From: Strongyloides papillosus | Lineage: Eukaryota; Nematoda; Chromadorea; Rhabditida; Strongyloididae | DNA length: 64,000 nt | Assembly (NCBI GenBank): GCA_005656395.1 | Contig: SRSI01000023.1 | Coordinates: 558,001-622,000, forward strand | Direction of reading: 5' to 3' | Part shown: positions 24,300 through 38,500 of the stretch, in pieces | How positions within the stretch are numbered: position 1 is the stretch's first letter | How the letters are laid out: each line of letters begins with the position of its first letter | The notes under the pieces: generated by a model | Told to the model about the DNA's origin: nothing | The model's database searches: none | What the model saw: only the letters and a program-made list of their open reading frames with translations | Translations under genes and position numbers: made by a program

Positions 24300-25113
24300 T
24301 TATCTTTTTATACCAAGTGCTTTTTTAATTTCTTCTTCTGTCGTCAGCTTTTTAGATTTTGAATTTAGAATAATTGTGTTGTTTTTCTTTGATACCTCCT
24401 CGAAGTCACTGTCCTTAAAGATTGAGTCTGAATCTGTCTTCTTTGAGACACGTTTTCTCCCATCTAAAATAAATAATTAAGTACAAAAAAAAACAAGTTG
24501 AAATTTACGCTGTGATCTATCTAATGTTTTTAATGCTTTTTTTCTATTGTTAGATTCTTCAAAAACAAATTTAACGACTGTGTTTATATCACCAATATCC
24601 AATTCCTCTTCACAACTATCGTCATTCATCTCATCTTCATCAGCCTTCCTATCAACAGCTTTCATATTACGATATTGGTCAATTAAACATTCTCCCTAAA
24701 TAATTTGAATATTATTTATTTAGAATTTAATAAACATATTTTTTGTGAATACCTTTCGGGCTCTTTTTGAAGATAGGACATGACTGATGTCACTTTTATT
24801 CCCACGTTTTCCCTTTTCTTTGGTAATCTCCCCGGTCTCCTCGTCATAGGTGCATTCAATAGCTGAAGATTTAAACATTTTCCTCGCTTCAGTTAATGTA
24901 TTATGACGAGATATCTTTTTAGCTTTATTTTTAACATTTTTTCCTTTTTTATTTTTAACAGATGATTGATAATTACTTTTGTTAATATCTAGAAATGTTA
25001 AAATAATAATATGTAAATGGAAAAATGGAAATAAATTATAGAAAGGTACGGATAAAAAATGACTAACCTCTATCAACAAAATCCAAACTTTTTGATATTA
25101 AATTCAATGCCAT
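24300..25113 (-). CDS. Small basic, probably nucleolar/nuclear protein, unknown
   Basis: Four exons deduced from splice signals and phases: 25068-25113, 24753-24988, 24509-24695 and 24300-24463, giving 210 aa. The product starts MALNLISKSLDFVDR, continues with a Lys-rich stretch (KNKKGKNVKNKAKK), a central part with TYDEETGEITKEKGK and SSKRARK, an acidic segment (DEDEMNDDSCEEELDIGD) and a C-terminal part with SKKTDSDSIFKDSDFEE and LTTEEEIKKALGIK. Alternating basic and acidic blocks suggest a nucleolar or ribosome-biogenesis protein. The short N-terminal helix and the xIFxDxDF-type motif faintly recall RPS19-binding protein 1 (AROS), but this is too weak for a name. Confidence 0.7.
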
Positions 25114-25651
25114 TAAAAAATAATATATTTTTAATTCTATTTTAATACAAAGACAAAATGTATTCAAATAATATAAATGTAACCACCCACACAATTCCAA
25201 AAGGTATCGAAACGTCGTGTTAAGATTGTTAACACTATTATAACAAACTTTTTCTGGAAATGAAATTTTATTTTTTTTGCATTATTAACTTTTGGTAATG
25301 TTATTTATAGACGGAAGTAGAAAAAAATTATTCCACTCAACTTTATTTTTAACGGTAAATTTAAGAAAACACGATTGAAGTTTAAAAAAATTGCTAATGG
25401 GTGTGGTGATTTGAAAAAAACGGATAAAACTATGATATATAAATTAAAATCATTGAATCCACCATTCTATCCTTCCATTAATTATACAAAAATATTATCT
25501 TTTAATTACCATTAAAAGCAACGTTCTCAAGAGAGTTAAATAATTTATAATTTTTCAATGCTATTAACTCTACCCTTCTTATATTAATATATTGTAAAAT
25601 TGATATTTTTCCTTATATATTATTCTTATTGTGTTTTGCCATTACGATATT
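25114..25651. promoter_or_regulatory. Divergent promoter region
   Basis: 538 bp between the small basic protein gene (-) and the secreted peptide gene (+). It contains their upstream regions. No discrete element is certain. Confidence 0.35.
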
Positions 25652-26048
25652 ATGATGGTTTCAAGCAAGAAAATATTTATTTTATTCATCGTCTGTGCAC
25701 TTTCATCCCTCATCTATGCAATACCTCCATCTTATGTAGATCCCGAGGAATTGAAGCTTATGATTAATGAATGGGTTAAAAATGTTGATAACGGGTATGT
25801 TTTTCTTGAATTTTTAAGAAAAATTCACAAAAACAATTTTAAGACTGCCACCTGTCAGACCAACGCGATCTGATTTACCTAACTCTCCACGGAAAGGTTA
25901 CTCATTATTTCATATTCTAACACCAGCCAAGTTTTTTGATTCCCTATTCACAATAGGAAATGTGGAGATGATTATGCCGAAGAAACCATTATCCAAGAAC
26001 GAAGAAGCTCAAAAATATAACAAATTAACATCAACATTTGGTAGATAA
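25652..26048 (+). CDS. Secreted peptide precursor, 115 aa, unknown
   Basis: Two exons, 25652-25794 and 25844-26048, with a 49-nt intron (GTATGT...TTTTAAG) and matching phases. The first frame alone would run into intron sequence, so the second exon is easy to miss. Residues 1-24 are a signal peptide (KKIFILFIVCALSSLIYA). The mature part begins IPPSYVDPEELKLMINEW and continues through RPTRS and PRKGYSLFHI, ending LTSTFGR. It has no cysteine. The C-terminal Gly-Arg would, after removal of Arg, give a C-terminal Phe-amide, and basic sites (PRK, KK) could be cleaved, so a neuropeptide or peptide-hormone precursor is plausible. I do not recognise a known family, so this is inference. Confidence 0.6.
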
Positions 26049-26289
26049 AAACAATTCCACAATACGTCAGCCATTCACTCATTAAATTTTTCTAAAAATT
26101 CATTAATTATATAAAATTGTCTCATATGTATATTAATAATAATAACTAAAACGTAAAAATAAAATTTCTTTAATTTGACAACACATATTTATTCAAAAAA
26201 TAACAACCAACAAAAATGTTTATTCCAAATTTTTAGACTCCTGTCATAAATAACAAAAAGTCCTGAAAAAGAAAATAAAAATAGGCTTT

Positions 26290-26741
26290 TTAGACGGCAT
26301 TAGAGTTTGGTCCACGTTTACGTCCTGGTCCTGAAAGAGCAACATTGACAAAACGTCTATTGTATTGGATGCGTCTGAAGGCACGTCCAACCTTCTTCTT
26401 CTTTTTTCCTTCTTGTTTGGCTACTTTTGGGGTTTGGGCACGGACTTTACCGGCACGAGCAAGGGATCCGTGGACTTTACCTCCGAGAAGTCTGGCGTTG
26501 ACGTTGAGGGTGGCACCGTGTTCGATTTCGAGTTCCCCGAGGCACATGGTGTTGTTGTCGAGGATCTTTGATCCATATGAGAGGACGAATTCTCCGGCAT
26601 TGAGTTCTTCCTACGAATATGAAAAATTTAGTGAATTTAGTTATTAGAAAAAAAGCATACCCTGATTTGTCCGATGGTAACTGTTGGGACTACATTGAGT
26701 GTAGTGACAGATCCGTCAATTCCGCTAACGAAAAGTTGCAT
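26290..26741 (-). CDS. rps-30: Ubiquitin-like/ribosomal protein eS30 fusion (FAU, RPS30)
   Basis: Component of the 40S ribosomal subunit made as a fusion to a ubiquitin-like domain. Exons 26661-26741 and 26290-26610, with a 50-nt intron, give 133 aa. Residues 1-74 are the ubiquitin-like (FUBI) part, starting [10 protein letters not shown]. It ends [19 protein letters not shown], where the family is cut after the Gly-Gly to release S30. The S30 part has [34 protein letters not shown] and a short GPNSNAV end; every family landmark is present. A TATTTCAG acceptor 26 bases upstream of the ATG suggests a trans-spliced short leader. Confidence 0.95.
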
Positions 26742-29700
26742 GATTGAATCCCGATGAGATAAGTTTTCTGAAATACGATATAAATAGTTTGTAAACGGTG
26801 ACAAATATCACGTAATCAAAAATAAAAAACAACATGTGAAATCATAGAAATTTTTTGCGTAGGAGAAACTCCTAAATATTAAAGACCAGCCGGAGATTAT
26901 TTTTAGCAGTTAACCAGCTGAAAATAGTTGCAAAAAACAAAAAAGTAAGGGAAAAAATCACATATTTCATAACAAGGGACCTTTTTTTAAAATTACTATG
27001 CGAAATATTCTTAAAATGATATTGGGATAGTGTATTCTATCATTTTATAGTTATGATGTGCAGGATATTATTTGTGGGAAAATAAGTAAATATAAAAATT
27101 TAAATATTGTATTATTTATAAATATAATTTTTAATGTGGTAAATTTATTATTGACATTTTGATAGTTTTTTTTAATATATACATAACGGAAAGCCTAATC
27201 TTCGGTGGAATGTTGGTTATTAATGCACTATCGATTCTGACCTTTAAATCTTGATATAATTAGATACATTACGTTCTTAGAAGTATAATGTGATCTAGAA
27301 ATTTAATACTTTAAAGAAAAAAAAGTGCTAAAAAACATCCGGAAAATCTTTCTCAATCATAAAACTTTTATTTTAACGTAATAAATAAAAGGCTTTAATC
27401 CTACTTCCTAATCATATTAAAATCTAAATATTGCAAATTCATTAAAGCATAGATAAATTTTGTTGTTATTACATATTTGAGAACAGTCATAAAAGAAAGA
27501 AATGAAATTTTTTGATACCCAAAGATTATAAGTACTATTTAGTTGTTTATATTCAAATATTGAAATCGAAAAAACTTTTCACCTTCCTTCAAAACATTTT
27601 CCAGTACTAAAACACAATGTTTGTGGTTAAAATTTCAAAAGTACTTGAAAAATCAACGATTTAAATTCATAATTGTAAAAGCATAATTTGGATAATAATA
27701 AATTTATGAGTATTTATGACTTATAAAAGCTTTTTATAATTTTGAAATGTGGTAACTATATATTTAGATATTCATTGTAAACAGTTATTTTATAAGATTT
27801 ATAATTCCAGTAATTTTAGAAATTTAAATGTTGATCAGATGTATCTGACCATCTGTCTCACAGTTACACACAAGCTGATGTTCTTTTGAGTGTTATTTAA
27901 AGTGGATGAATAAGGATATTTTGTATTATCATTTCTTATTAAAATTATTATAGTAACATTGTAGCTATTTATATTTTAAGCATTGTGATTTATCCAGTTA
28001 CAATGATCTTATACATATTTTTTCATAGTATTACAAGATTTGTTGATAAACAAAACCTCTATCACAATGGACTTTTCTTTTACCTCAACGTTTTAAAAGG
28101 TTTACACTTATGATTAAATTATTACCTTCGCAAAACTAGTTATATTCAATTAAGTTTTTTTTCCACAACATGTGATATTTTAAACTTTTATTATTGTCTA
28201 ATTTTTTTACCATATATTGAATTTAAAAGTATGTGACATGGATAAAGGTTTGGTGATGATTAATGTTTGGTTGATTTAAACTTTACTTTTAAATAACTTT
28301 ATGGTTAATCTGTTTATAAAAATATAAATCCAAGATTCATCTAATTATGATTTTTATTTACATTAGTTAGAGATAGTTGTATATTTAGAAAGTTATTTGT
28401 TCTTTGAAGTTGTGACATTTAATATTTGAAATTAATAATTAACGAATTTTAAGTTAATGAGAGGAACTAATTCTCGATAACATTTAAGGTGATAATCTCA
28501 TAATTTCACATGATTTTTCCATAACTGAACGAATAATAATTCTCCTTAATATTATGAAAAATAAATAATTCATCTTTTGTAGTTGTGAAAACTACTTTCT
28601 TAGAATGGAAAAAATTTATTTTTGTAATACCGGAAGGAGTTGTCATAATAACTTATAAATTATGAACGAGGAATGAGATGCCAATGGTATATATTCCTAT
28701 GATAATTGAAATATGAGGAAATATTAATTTATTATTAAAACGTTTTTTTCATGGATTCTTTTGATAATCTCTTGTACTCTTATACTAACATTTTTAATGT
28801 ACATACTTAATAAAAGAATTTTTATTAAATTTAATTAAAAGCTTATAGTTTTATGTAAATGTTGTATGGAATTAAAAATACATTCCGAAATGGTATGCAA
28901 TAATGCGACAGGTGTGTTGTACTATAGGTTTTGTGGTAATAAAACTTTAAAAGTGTACTTGATTTTTTTTATGTTGAAATATATTTTATTTAAAAGCACC
29001 TATTGAATTTGTTTTTGTTTTTTATGTATTTTTAGATGAATGTTATTTCTCGGAAACGCTAATAACAGCTTGTTTGGAATATGTTATTAGTTCACATCAT
29101 CTGCACTTAAACGATAAACATTCAATATTTTGATAGAAATGTTGATGTAAAAATTTAAAAAGTTATTTAAGGCATTATTTTCCTAGTGAATAGGTGAATT
29201 AAAACGCAATTAGCTTAATGTGTTGTTTACTTTTGTTATCTAAAGAACACAAAACATCAAGTGGGAATTAGAATCTTTGGTATTAATTATATATTGTAAA
29301 AAACTGTGGAATTGCTTATCGCTCATTGATAAACAAAATTAAAGTTCATCATTAATTTGTTGTTTAAAATATTTTCATTTCCTTTGATATTTCAAAATAA
29401 TATCATAATTTATGGGCTTTCATTGAAAATAATAAATAATTATAGAAATTAACATTTTCAGATGAAATTTAATAATTCATTATTTGTTAGTGAAATTTTT
29501 TCCCACTCCATAATTAAATGATATAAAAATATATAGATGGATTTTCAAAAAAAATATATGATATATAAAAATGTTTAAAATATATTTGAAGTCAAATATT
29601 TTTTCTCCAATAAGAATATAAACTAGAACTTTGATAAATAAATTTATAGTAGGAAATAAAGTTGATCCGCTTAACCAACTAGAAAAAGTTAAATTCCTCA

Positions 29701-32220
29701 ATCTGAGACATTGAACTACAAATAGAATATTTATAAATAGTTGGAGATTATATATTTGAGCTCATGTAAATTTATTAAAATAAAATATTTTAAGTAATAA
29801 GGATAAATAAAGATATAATGTTAATTGTACTGTTAATAATTTCATTTTCTTAGAAATTTTAGTAAAACTTTTTTTTTAAATATACATTCGTACTATGATT
29901 TGTCTTATACTTGACAATATTTATAGGTTTTGTGTAATTCTTTTGGTATTAATTTTAAGATTTAAAACGCTCTAATAATTTTAATATTAGAAAACACACT
30001 TTTTATGATCGTAATTTGAAAAATAACATTAAAGAATTATTTAGTTGTAGGGCTTTTGTGTACTAACAACATTATATAATATATTAGTATTGTCAAAAAT
30101 AAAATTACACCATTTCTTTAAATGATGTAAATTTAATATTTTTACTTTTTGAATGGTCATAAATCATTAATAATATTTTATATGAAGTATCATATAATAA
30201 ATTAATAGTTATCACGTTCTTTCTTGTAAAAATACATCCATTTCACCAGTAAATTTATTTATCTACAACTGTTTACACAAGTGAAAAGTGAACTTAACCA
30301 TCTAAATACTATTATTTCCATCAATAGACTTTTAAAAACATTCAATTGTCTTAGGTTTATGAAGAAATTATTATCTTCATTTATACTATATACAAAACAA
30401 CAAACTGTTATAGCAATGTTAAAGTTTATGTGGTTAAGCGATAAAAATTTTGTCAGTTTGTCACTAGATGAGAATTTTCTTACTTAATTTTGTTTTGTTC
30501 TTTCTTTCATTGTCTTAAGATCATTCACAGTAAACATTTATATGTATAACAGTATATTCTTTATTTTTATTATAATTTTTTTTATGTCATTTATTAAAAT
30601 AATCCGATTTGTTTAATTTATATTCACATCATTGCTTATGAATTTTTATGTATTTTATAAATAAATCATTTTTGAAATTACATGAATTTATTTCAATATT
30701 AAGAATGATTAAATATTCAAGGTAATCATGTGTTGTTGTTAATCTCGGATCACTATATATAGGTATACTTTTTAAACAACTCCATAATATTGTTTTTCAC
30801 ACCAAAAATACCAATATTCTCCCCTTTCTTCAATAACCATGATCAACAACATATTATGACAATATTGATTCCCTCACCTAAATACCCTCAATTTTTTTTA
30901 TGAACCATTATTGAAAATATAAAAATTATTGTTTGCCAGATTTTTTGTGTCCTTTCAATAAGACATCTGTCTTTTATCGTCTATTAAATTACACAACAAT
31001 ATCTAATTTTTTAACATCCCATTCAATGTAATTTTTTTCATGTTTGAATAGTAAAAAAATATTTTAAAATGTAAATATTGCATCTATCTGTTAAGTTCCT
31101 TATTAAAGAGGGGGTAATGCCAATTTATTTCCCACGTCTATCTCATTGAGAGAAGCATCTTTTTATAGAATAATATAAATAAACTTTTTATCAACTTCAA
31201 TATAAATAAATCATCACTTGAAACCTTGGAATTTAGTGAAATATTCACTTTTAAGTAATGTGTCTTTGTTCACAACTACCCATCTCCTATATACAGGTTT
31301 CTCCTTTATTTCATGTTGATAATATTTGACATTTATGGTTAATACACCTAAAAGAAATTCATTATTATTTTACATTTATCATTCTATTAAAAGCTACTGT
31401 TGTTTTAAAAATATACATTTGTAAAAGTAAAATTATATGTTAATAAACTTTATATATATTTTGTTATTGTTTTACTAAGCTGCATGAATCATAATATTAT
31501 CCAGTTTTTATATTAGCTTCAAGCAAAATACACATATACACCATTATTACTTTATATATAATTTTTTGTTTGTAAATTATTTTTTCATACCACTACTTTT
31601 ATTGTCTCTTCTTTTTATCATATAAAATTTATTTTTTTTACCTCGTATAAGGAATTTCTATAGAATAATTGATGCTGTCAGTAACAACACATTTAGTCGT
31701 CAATATCTTTCATGTCATTTATAATAAAAGCGAAGATGGTCAAGTTTGATAGAAATATATATGGTATTGTGTTAAGTATACTCATTTTTAGATATATTCA
31801 AATGATTGCAATGTTCAAATTCCTTTTTTTTTGAATTTTATAAATATATGAGTTGTAGTGGTAAAAACATTCATCTTTTTCTAAGTATTTAAGTATCAAA
31901 TTTTAGCTCCTAACAGTGGGGATAGCTATTAAAGTATAAACAAAAAGTAATTTTATGATTGTATCAGTAGAATGATTATAGAATATTGTCTAGTCTTTAT
32001 TGTTATCATAAATAAGAAAATAATGTAGTATTTGGAATGTTTCTTATCTAATAACGATTAGCTACCATTAAATATATTTATTGGATCATTTTTTATTTCT
32101 AGATATATGCCAGTATATAGTTTAATAGTTAGAGTATAAAAATTTATACAGTCCTCAAATTTTTTACCATATCTTATTTACTCCCGATATACTTAGTTTG
32201 TATGTCAAATATATTCATCG
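26742..32220. other. Large gene-poor spacer, first part
   Basis: About 5.5 kb with no protein-like frame on either strand. The longest frames (29480-29701 and 30281-30487) have the Ile/Phe/Asn/Lys bias of random AT DNA. No long inverted or tandem repeats were seen. It may be upstream regulatory DNA or unseen 5' UTR introns of the MRCK gene. Confidence 0.45.
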
Positions 32221-32224
32221 CTTT

Positions 32225-32320
32225 TCGCCACTATTAAAGTTGTTTGCAAAAAGTGGTAAGTCGTTGACGATGTTGGCGCTTTTGTCCATCCGACATCCTA
32301 ACTATTTTTTCTTTTTTTTC
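32225..32320 (+). ncRNA. Candidate structured RNA or hairpin island
   Basis: A short GC-enriched island in AT desert. It holds two stem-loops: CCACT...AGTGG around 32230-32262 and GATGTTGG/CCGACATC around 32265-32295, followed by T-runs and a TATAAAAGG motif at about 32325. Two hairpins in series, with a trailing ACA-containing stretch, could suggest an H/ACA-type small RNA, but the box elements are not convincing and the strand is a guess. Confidence 0.2.
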
Positions 32321-32329
32321 ACTCTCTAT

Positions 32330-35300
32330 AAAAGGTGATTTCTATGGTGTTACTTGCACTTTTAATCATTAAAAAGTTGTAAATCTTTATTTGACATAAT
32401 AATTTTTTTGACGATTATTTTGGTAAATATACACAAATGAAATGATAGATAAATAATTAAGAGTATATTCCCTGACTACGCAATTCAGTATTTAAAAGAC
32501 TATCTCGCATCGATTTTACAGAAAGTTTTTATGATAGAAGATATATAATATGACCTACAAAAGAATATATGAGCAAGATAAATGCAAGCACAACATTCAA
32601 GTCCATTCTCATATTAGCCTATATATTTATTACTAATTTCATTAGGTATATTACTTTTAAGCTGATTAATAATTAAATGTTTCTCTAGTTCTTGCAAACA
32701 TTACTTACACTAAAATGCATTTCGAATTCCTTTATTATTTAACTATTCTCTGTAATTAACACGTTTCTTAATATCAAAATATTATTAATTTAATTATGCT
32801 ATTTTATATTATATAAAATCTTCAATAATTTTAATGTTAAGGGGTGTTTTTTTTGTTTATATATTAAATAATATATCATCAAAATATTATTTCATGTTTA
32901 TTTGAACATTTGAAAAAGACTTTCTGTAACATGTCATGATTAAGATGCTCTCTTTTTTATTTAAATTAAATTTTTTGATGTAACATCGTTTTCCAGTTTT
33001 ACCATATAATATAACTCAAGACTTTCTCCTATCTTTCTTCCTATGTACAAAGTGTGGTATTCATTGATGAAAAATACTTTTCTTTCTCCTCATCACTTCA
33101 AATTTATATTATTTTAAAGAGTCTTGTAGGAAAAGTTAAATTTTTAATTGACTTGATTTTGTTAAAACTTAACGTAGTGGTTAATGAGGTGAGTAACATG
33201 TTTTTGCAAATTATGCTTATTACAGATACCAGATTGGTGTTTAATTAATTAATTTTTTCTTTTATCTCATCTTTATCCATATTATATAAGTTTGTAGTTT
33301 GCAATTGTGTTAACATATTTTTTACAACCACCTTTTTTTATGTAGTTAACTTTTTATTACATCCAAACTAACATTATATTTTTTTCTTACTTTCTATTCA
33401 ATGAAACGTATTAAATCTTAATCAATTAAATAATTTTATTATAGATATTATAAAATTTGCTCTTTTATATTTGTATAACAAAAACGAATTATTGGAATAT
33501 TTTTTTAGAATATGTATATTTTTATAATTTTCAAATTTGTTTTTGATAAGAATAATTAATATTTTTAAATGATTAAATTTTTTGTAGTCAAAATGTTATG
33601 TAAAAAACGTAAAATTTTATACATCTTTACGAATTATGTTTGTGAGATCAAAGAATATTTACCATTATATTCATTTTTTATGCATTCTTTGTTTAAAATT
33701 TTTTAAATTCGTCACCACATATATATATGTTTGATTTGAAATATTTCTATAGATAAGATATTTTAATCTTTGTTTTGATATGTTTTTTTTTTCTAACTCA
33801 ACAAAGAGCATTTTTTTTGTATGTTAATTTTTATAAAAATTTACAGTTTAAGATATAACATCATTAAAGATACTTCATTTTGTTAAAATTAGATTTTAAG
33901 AAATTAGTCTCTATTAAAAGTTTATTTAGTATGTTTATAATTAATGAATTTTGAAATAGGATGAATGGAATGTGTTTATAGAGTTCAAACAACTTAAGAG
34001 GAATGCCAATGAAATTGGGGTCTATATAATTATAAACAAACTTTGTTATTTATGCTTGATGTTATATATCTAAATCATAATTTAATTTTTTAGTTTGCTT
34101 TATATATAATGTAACAAGTAGAAATTTACATGAGATAATGCGACAACAAGGAGGAAACATTTTATTTCGGTTTAAGGATTAATGATTATATATATAGCTA
34201 AACTTTACAGTAGATTGTTACTGTTTTAAGTATTATTTTATCGCTATACTAAGCTCTTTCTATTGAATATTTAATGAAATATGAGGAGTGAAATTTTATA
34301 AAAAAAAATGTATTATTTATAGGAGGTAAATGATCTTACTCATAAGATTAGTCTTATGATTTTTAATGAATGGTTCCTTATTTACTGGAGAAGTACTTTA
34401 CGTTTCCATTAAATTAAGTTTTTAATTGCGAGGAAAAGTTTTATTAAATTATCTAACTCTTGAAAACTTTTTATCATTTTCGAGTATCAGGTAATGTAGC
34501 ATGTTCCCCGTCATGATTCTATATTCTATAAATAATACTAGATTAATGTTTATTAATTTATCTAAAATCTCTTGACTTTTGTTTTATATATTTGTGATTA
34601 AAAATTTATTAGATTTTGTTTATTTATTTTTAAGTAAATGCATTGTAAGATTAAATTTATATATTTAGTAATTAGTCAATAAGTAAACAGTATAAATTAG
34701 GCATTTTTACGCTTCAAAAGATAAACCTTTTAATAGTCATGATGTCTTTTCCTTATACACAAAGTTTAAAACTTTTTTATTTGGTTGTTAATTTTTATAC
34801 TATTATACAATACCACGATCCATGTTCTGTAAAATGTATTCTTTATTAAGTTTAATAATAATAATGTTATCCTCTTTAGTACCTCAAAAGCATATAACAA
34901 CAAATACTAAATTATGCGAAACCGCATTAATCACAGTTTATTGAATACGTTTGACTATCTATTGTTGGGAGTGTCTTATTTGATATCATTATAGTGGCTA
35001 TTATCATTCCTCTTCGATACTTCAATTCTTTTCTGTTGTCCTTCCAACTATTATTAAATCGTAATCTACTTTTACCTCCATTACTATAATTAACCTAACT
35101 TGGCGTTCCTTCACATACTCCTTCTTTTCGTTATTTTTATTGAACCTTTTAAATAACATATTACCTCTTTTTACGTGTAGTTATCATTATTTTAATAATA
35201 TATTATTTGTAAAAGTTTCTCTCCTACCATTTATTTACCTTTACATTTCATCATCATCATATATTTTTTGTACAACAAAAAAAAGATAAATAATATTATT

Positions 35301-35545
35301 GAATTTTCAATAAATCCTCCAATCAATCATCACTTACATATTAACATAATTTCATTTCTCATTATTTCAGTGAATGCCCAGAAGATAATCTTAATATTAT
35401 TGTAAATAAATCTAATCACTATATTTTATTAGTTACCATCACAAACAATTTTAAAAATTGTTACTAATTTCATAGAGTAAAAATAATATACTAAAAGATA
35501 ATAATACATTAAAAGGATATATATATATAATTGGATTAGGAGGAA
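32330..35545. other. Large gene-poor spacer upstream of mrck-1
   Basis: AT-rich DNA with no supported gene. It must contain the mrck-1 promoter and 5' leader. A 64-codon frame at 33054-33248 looks random. Confidence 0.45.
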
Positions 35546-38500
35546 ATGGCATCCTTTCGAGATCCAGGGTCACTCAGACTTGAAAAATTAGAAGATCTTT
35601 TCTCAGCACAATCCAACTTTTACTCAGTTGAATCGTTCCTGGATGCGTTAATATGCCTCTTTGATGAGTGTTGCAATTCAACACTTAGGAAAGAGAAGTC
35701 TGTATCGGAGTTTGTAGAAAATAGTAAGTTTTTTTTGTTATATTTTAATTCTCTATCTCTTAATGAGGATATGTGTGACTGCGTTGAGAAAAATTTTAAG
35801 TTATTTCCAATTCACTCCTCAATGTTTATTTGTATATTTTTTCCCTTCTTAAAAGTATTATTATGCTTAATTAAATTTTTATTTTTTTCAGCTAAACCCA
35901 TTGTTAACAAAGTAAAATCGTTAAGATTAAGTCGAGATGATTTTGAGGTCCTCAAAGTCATCGGTAAGGGTGCATTTGGTGAGGTTGCTGTTGTGAAAAT
36001 GAAAAATACAGATAAAGTATTTGCTATGAAAATACTAAATAAATGGGAGATGTTGAAGAGGGCTGAAACGGCCTGTTTTAAGGAGGAAAGAGATGTCATG
36101 GTTCATGGTGACAGAAAATGGATTACCAACCTCCATTTTGCCTTTCAAGATGAAAAAAATCTATACTTAATTATGGATTATTATGTTGGTGGGGATTTAT
36201 TGACACTGCTATCAAAGTTTGAGATACGCCTTCCAGAGGATATGGCGCAGTTTTATATAGCTGAGATGGTTTTGGCTATTGATGCTGTTCATAATTTGGG
36301 GTATGTCCATAGAGATATTAAGCCAGATAACGTCTTGATGGATATAAATGGACATATTAAATTAGCAGATTTTGGGTCGTGCCTCAAACTACAGAGTGAT
36401 GGTTATGTCCATTCTAATGTAGCTGTCGGTACACCAGATTATATTTCACCAGAATTATTACGTGCAATGGAGGATGGACAGGGTAGATATGGAGCAGAAT
36501 GCGATTGGTGGAGTTTGGGTGTCTGTATGTATGAGATGCTTTATGGTGAGACACCATTCTATGCTGAAAGTCTCGTTGAAACATATGGTAAAATCATGAG
36601 TCATCAAGAATTTTTAGATTTCCCCGATGACATAGAGGTATCCGAGGCTGCAATAGACTTAATAAAACGCTTAATTTGCCCAAGAGAAGAAAGGTTGGGA
36701 AGTAGAGGATTAGAGGATTTTCGTCATCATCCTTTCTTTGCCGGTATAAATTGGGAAACGTTAAGAGATTCTGATGCTCCATACAAACCTGAGGTCTCCT
36801 CACCAACAGATACCTCGAATTTTGATGTTGAGGTCTGTTCACCAGATTTTACACCTTGTAATACTAAACCACCTAATGTTAATGCTGCCTTTACGGGACA
36901 CCATTTACCATTTATTGGTTTCACATACACCCATGGAAGTTGCCTCTCTGACAACAAAAAAGCCATCAAAAGTAGAGATAATGATAGTATAGAAGCAAAA
37001 GTCGAGAGACTTGAGAAAGAGAAAGCAGAATTGCTAAAAAAATTAATGTCATATGCCTCAAATAACGGTCAAGGAACACCACCGCAACCACCCACAGATC
37101 CAATTTCAACATCAAACAGTAACATAGATGCATACGAAAAAATGATTGCTCAGCTAAAAGATGAAGTACAAATACTAAGAAAACGCCTCGCAGATGAATC
37201 ATTAAATTCCTCAAAGATGACAAAAGACATCAACGTTGAAGAGTTGGAAGAAAAAATAAAAGAGCTAAAAGATAAAAATAGAAAGTTGGTAATGGATAAG
37301 AGTGATCTACAGCGGGAGTTAGATGAACTATCGGACCGCCTTCATATCCAAACAAATGAGTGTAAGGAAGCAATTAAACATAGAGAAATAGCTAAACAAG
37401 ATTACCAAGAGTTAAATTCACATTTAATCGATGCTAATAAAGCTATTCTGAAAGCAGAGACTTCTCTGAAAGAGAAGCAATCTGAATGCCATCAATTGCA
37501 GGAGAAATTTGATACACTTAAGAGTGAGTTGAAAGCAAATACACTGGCTATGAAGGAGATGGAAGCGAAGTATAAGAAGTGTGAGAGTGAACTTAATGAT
37601 AAGATTAATCATATTGAGACGTTGCAGAATCAGTTGAATTCTATGGATTCGAAGACGAAGAGTGAGGAGGTGAATATGTTGAATGATGAGATTCAAAGGT
37701 TGACTGTTAAACATTCTGAGGCATTGAAGAATGAAACTGAAAAATCAAAAGAATCTATTGAACAATGGAAGACATTGTACGAGGAACAAATGAGAGTTGT
37801 CGAGGAGAAAAATGAAATGATTGATAAAATAATGGAAGATAAGGCAAATCTCATAAAAGAACACCAAAACCACATAGAAAGCATTGAAAATCTCTACGAA
37901 AGACACATCAAAAAACTAAATGAAGACCTAACCGATGCACTCAGTAAAAACGAAGGCCTCCGTTTCGACATGGAACGCCTCGAAGAATGCAACAGATCAA
38001 CTACTTACAACAAAAAAGAAGTCCAAGACCTTTTTAATAAAGTCAGAGATGAACACGAACACAGAGATTTCATTGAAAACTACGTTTCTCATTTGACATC
38101 CGAGATGAATGCACTTACGGGAAAAAATAGTAACGAAGCAATAACTGGTGATGAAAATTCAGGTGCTGTTAATGCAGCCTCAACCATCGACAGGGGTTGG
38201 GGATCCATTAGACTTCAACGTCAAGGTAAAATAGCCAAACTGGAGGCTGAACAATCATTACAAGCTGAGATAAGAGAGAAACAGAGACTGGCAACGGAGT
38301 TAAAACGTGCCAGGGAGGCTTTCCTCGTCTCGACATCACAGATTTCAGATCTCGAAACACAAATAGCAAAGAGCAAAAAAGAAATTGAGGGAAAAGAGAA
38401 GGAGAATGAATCACTTAGATCACAATTGCTTAATTTATCAAAGCAACTTATTGGGGCGAATGAGATTAACTCTAACTACCCTGGGATGAGGTACTCTTTT

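Noticed and set aside
29480..29701. 73-codon minus-strand frame
   Set aside because: Phe/Ile-rich with no start context; likely chance in the long spacer.
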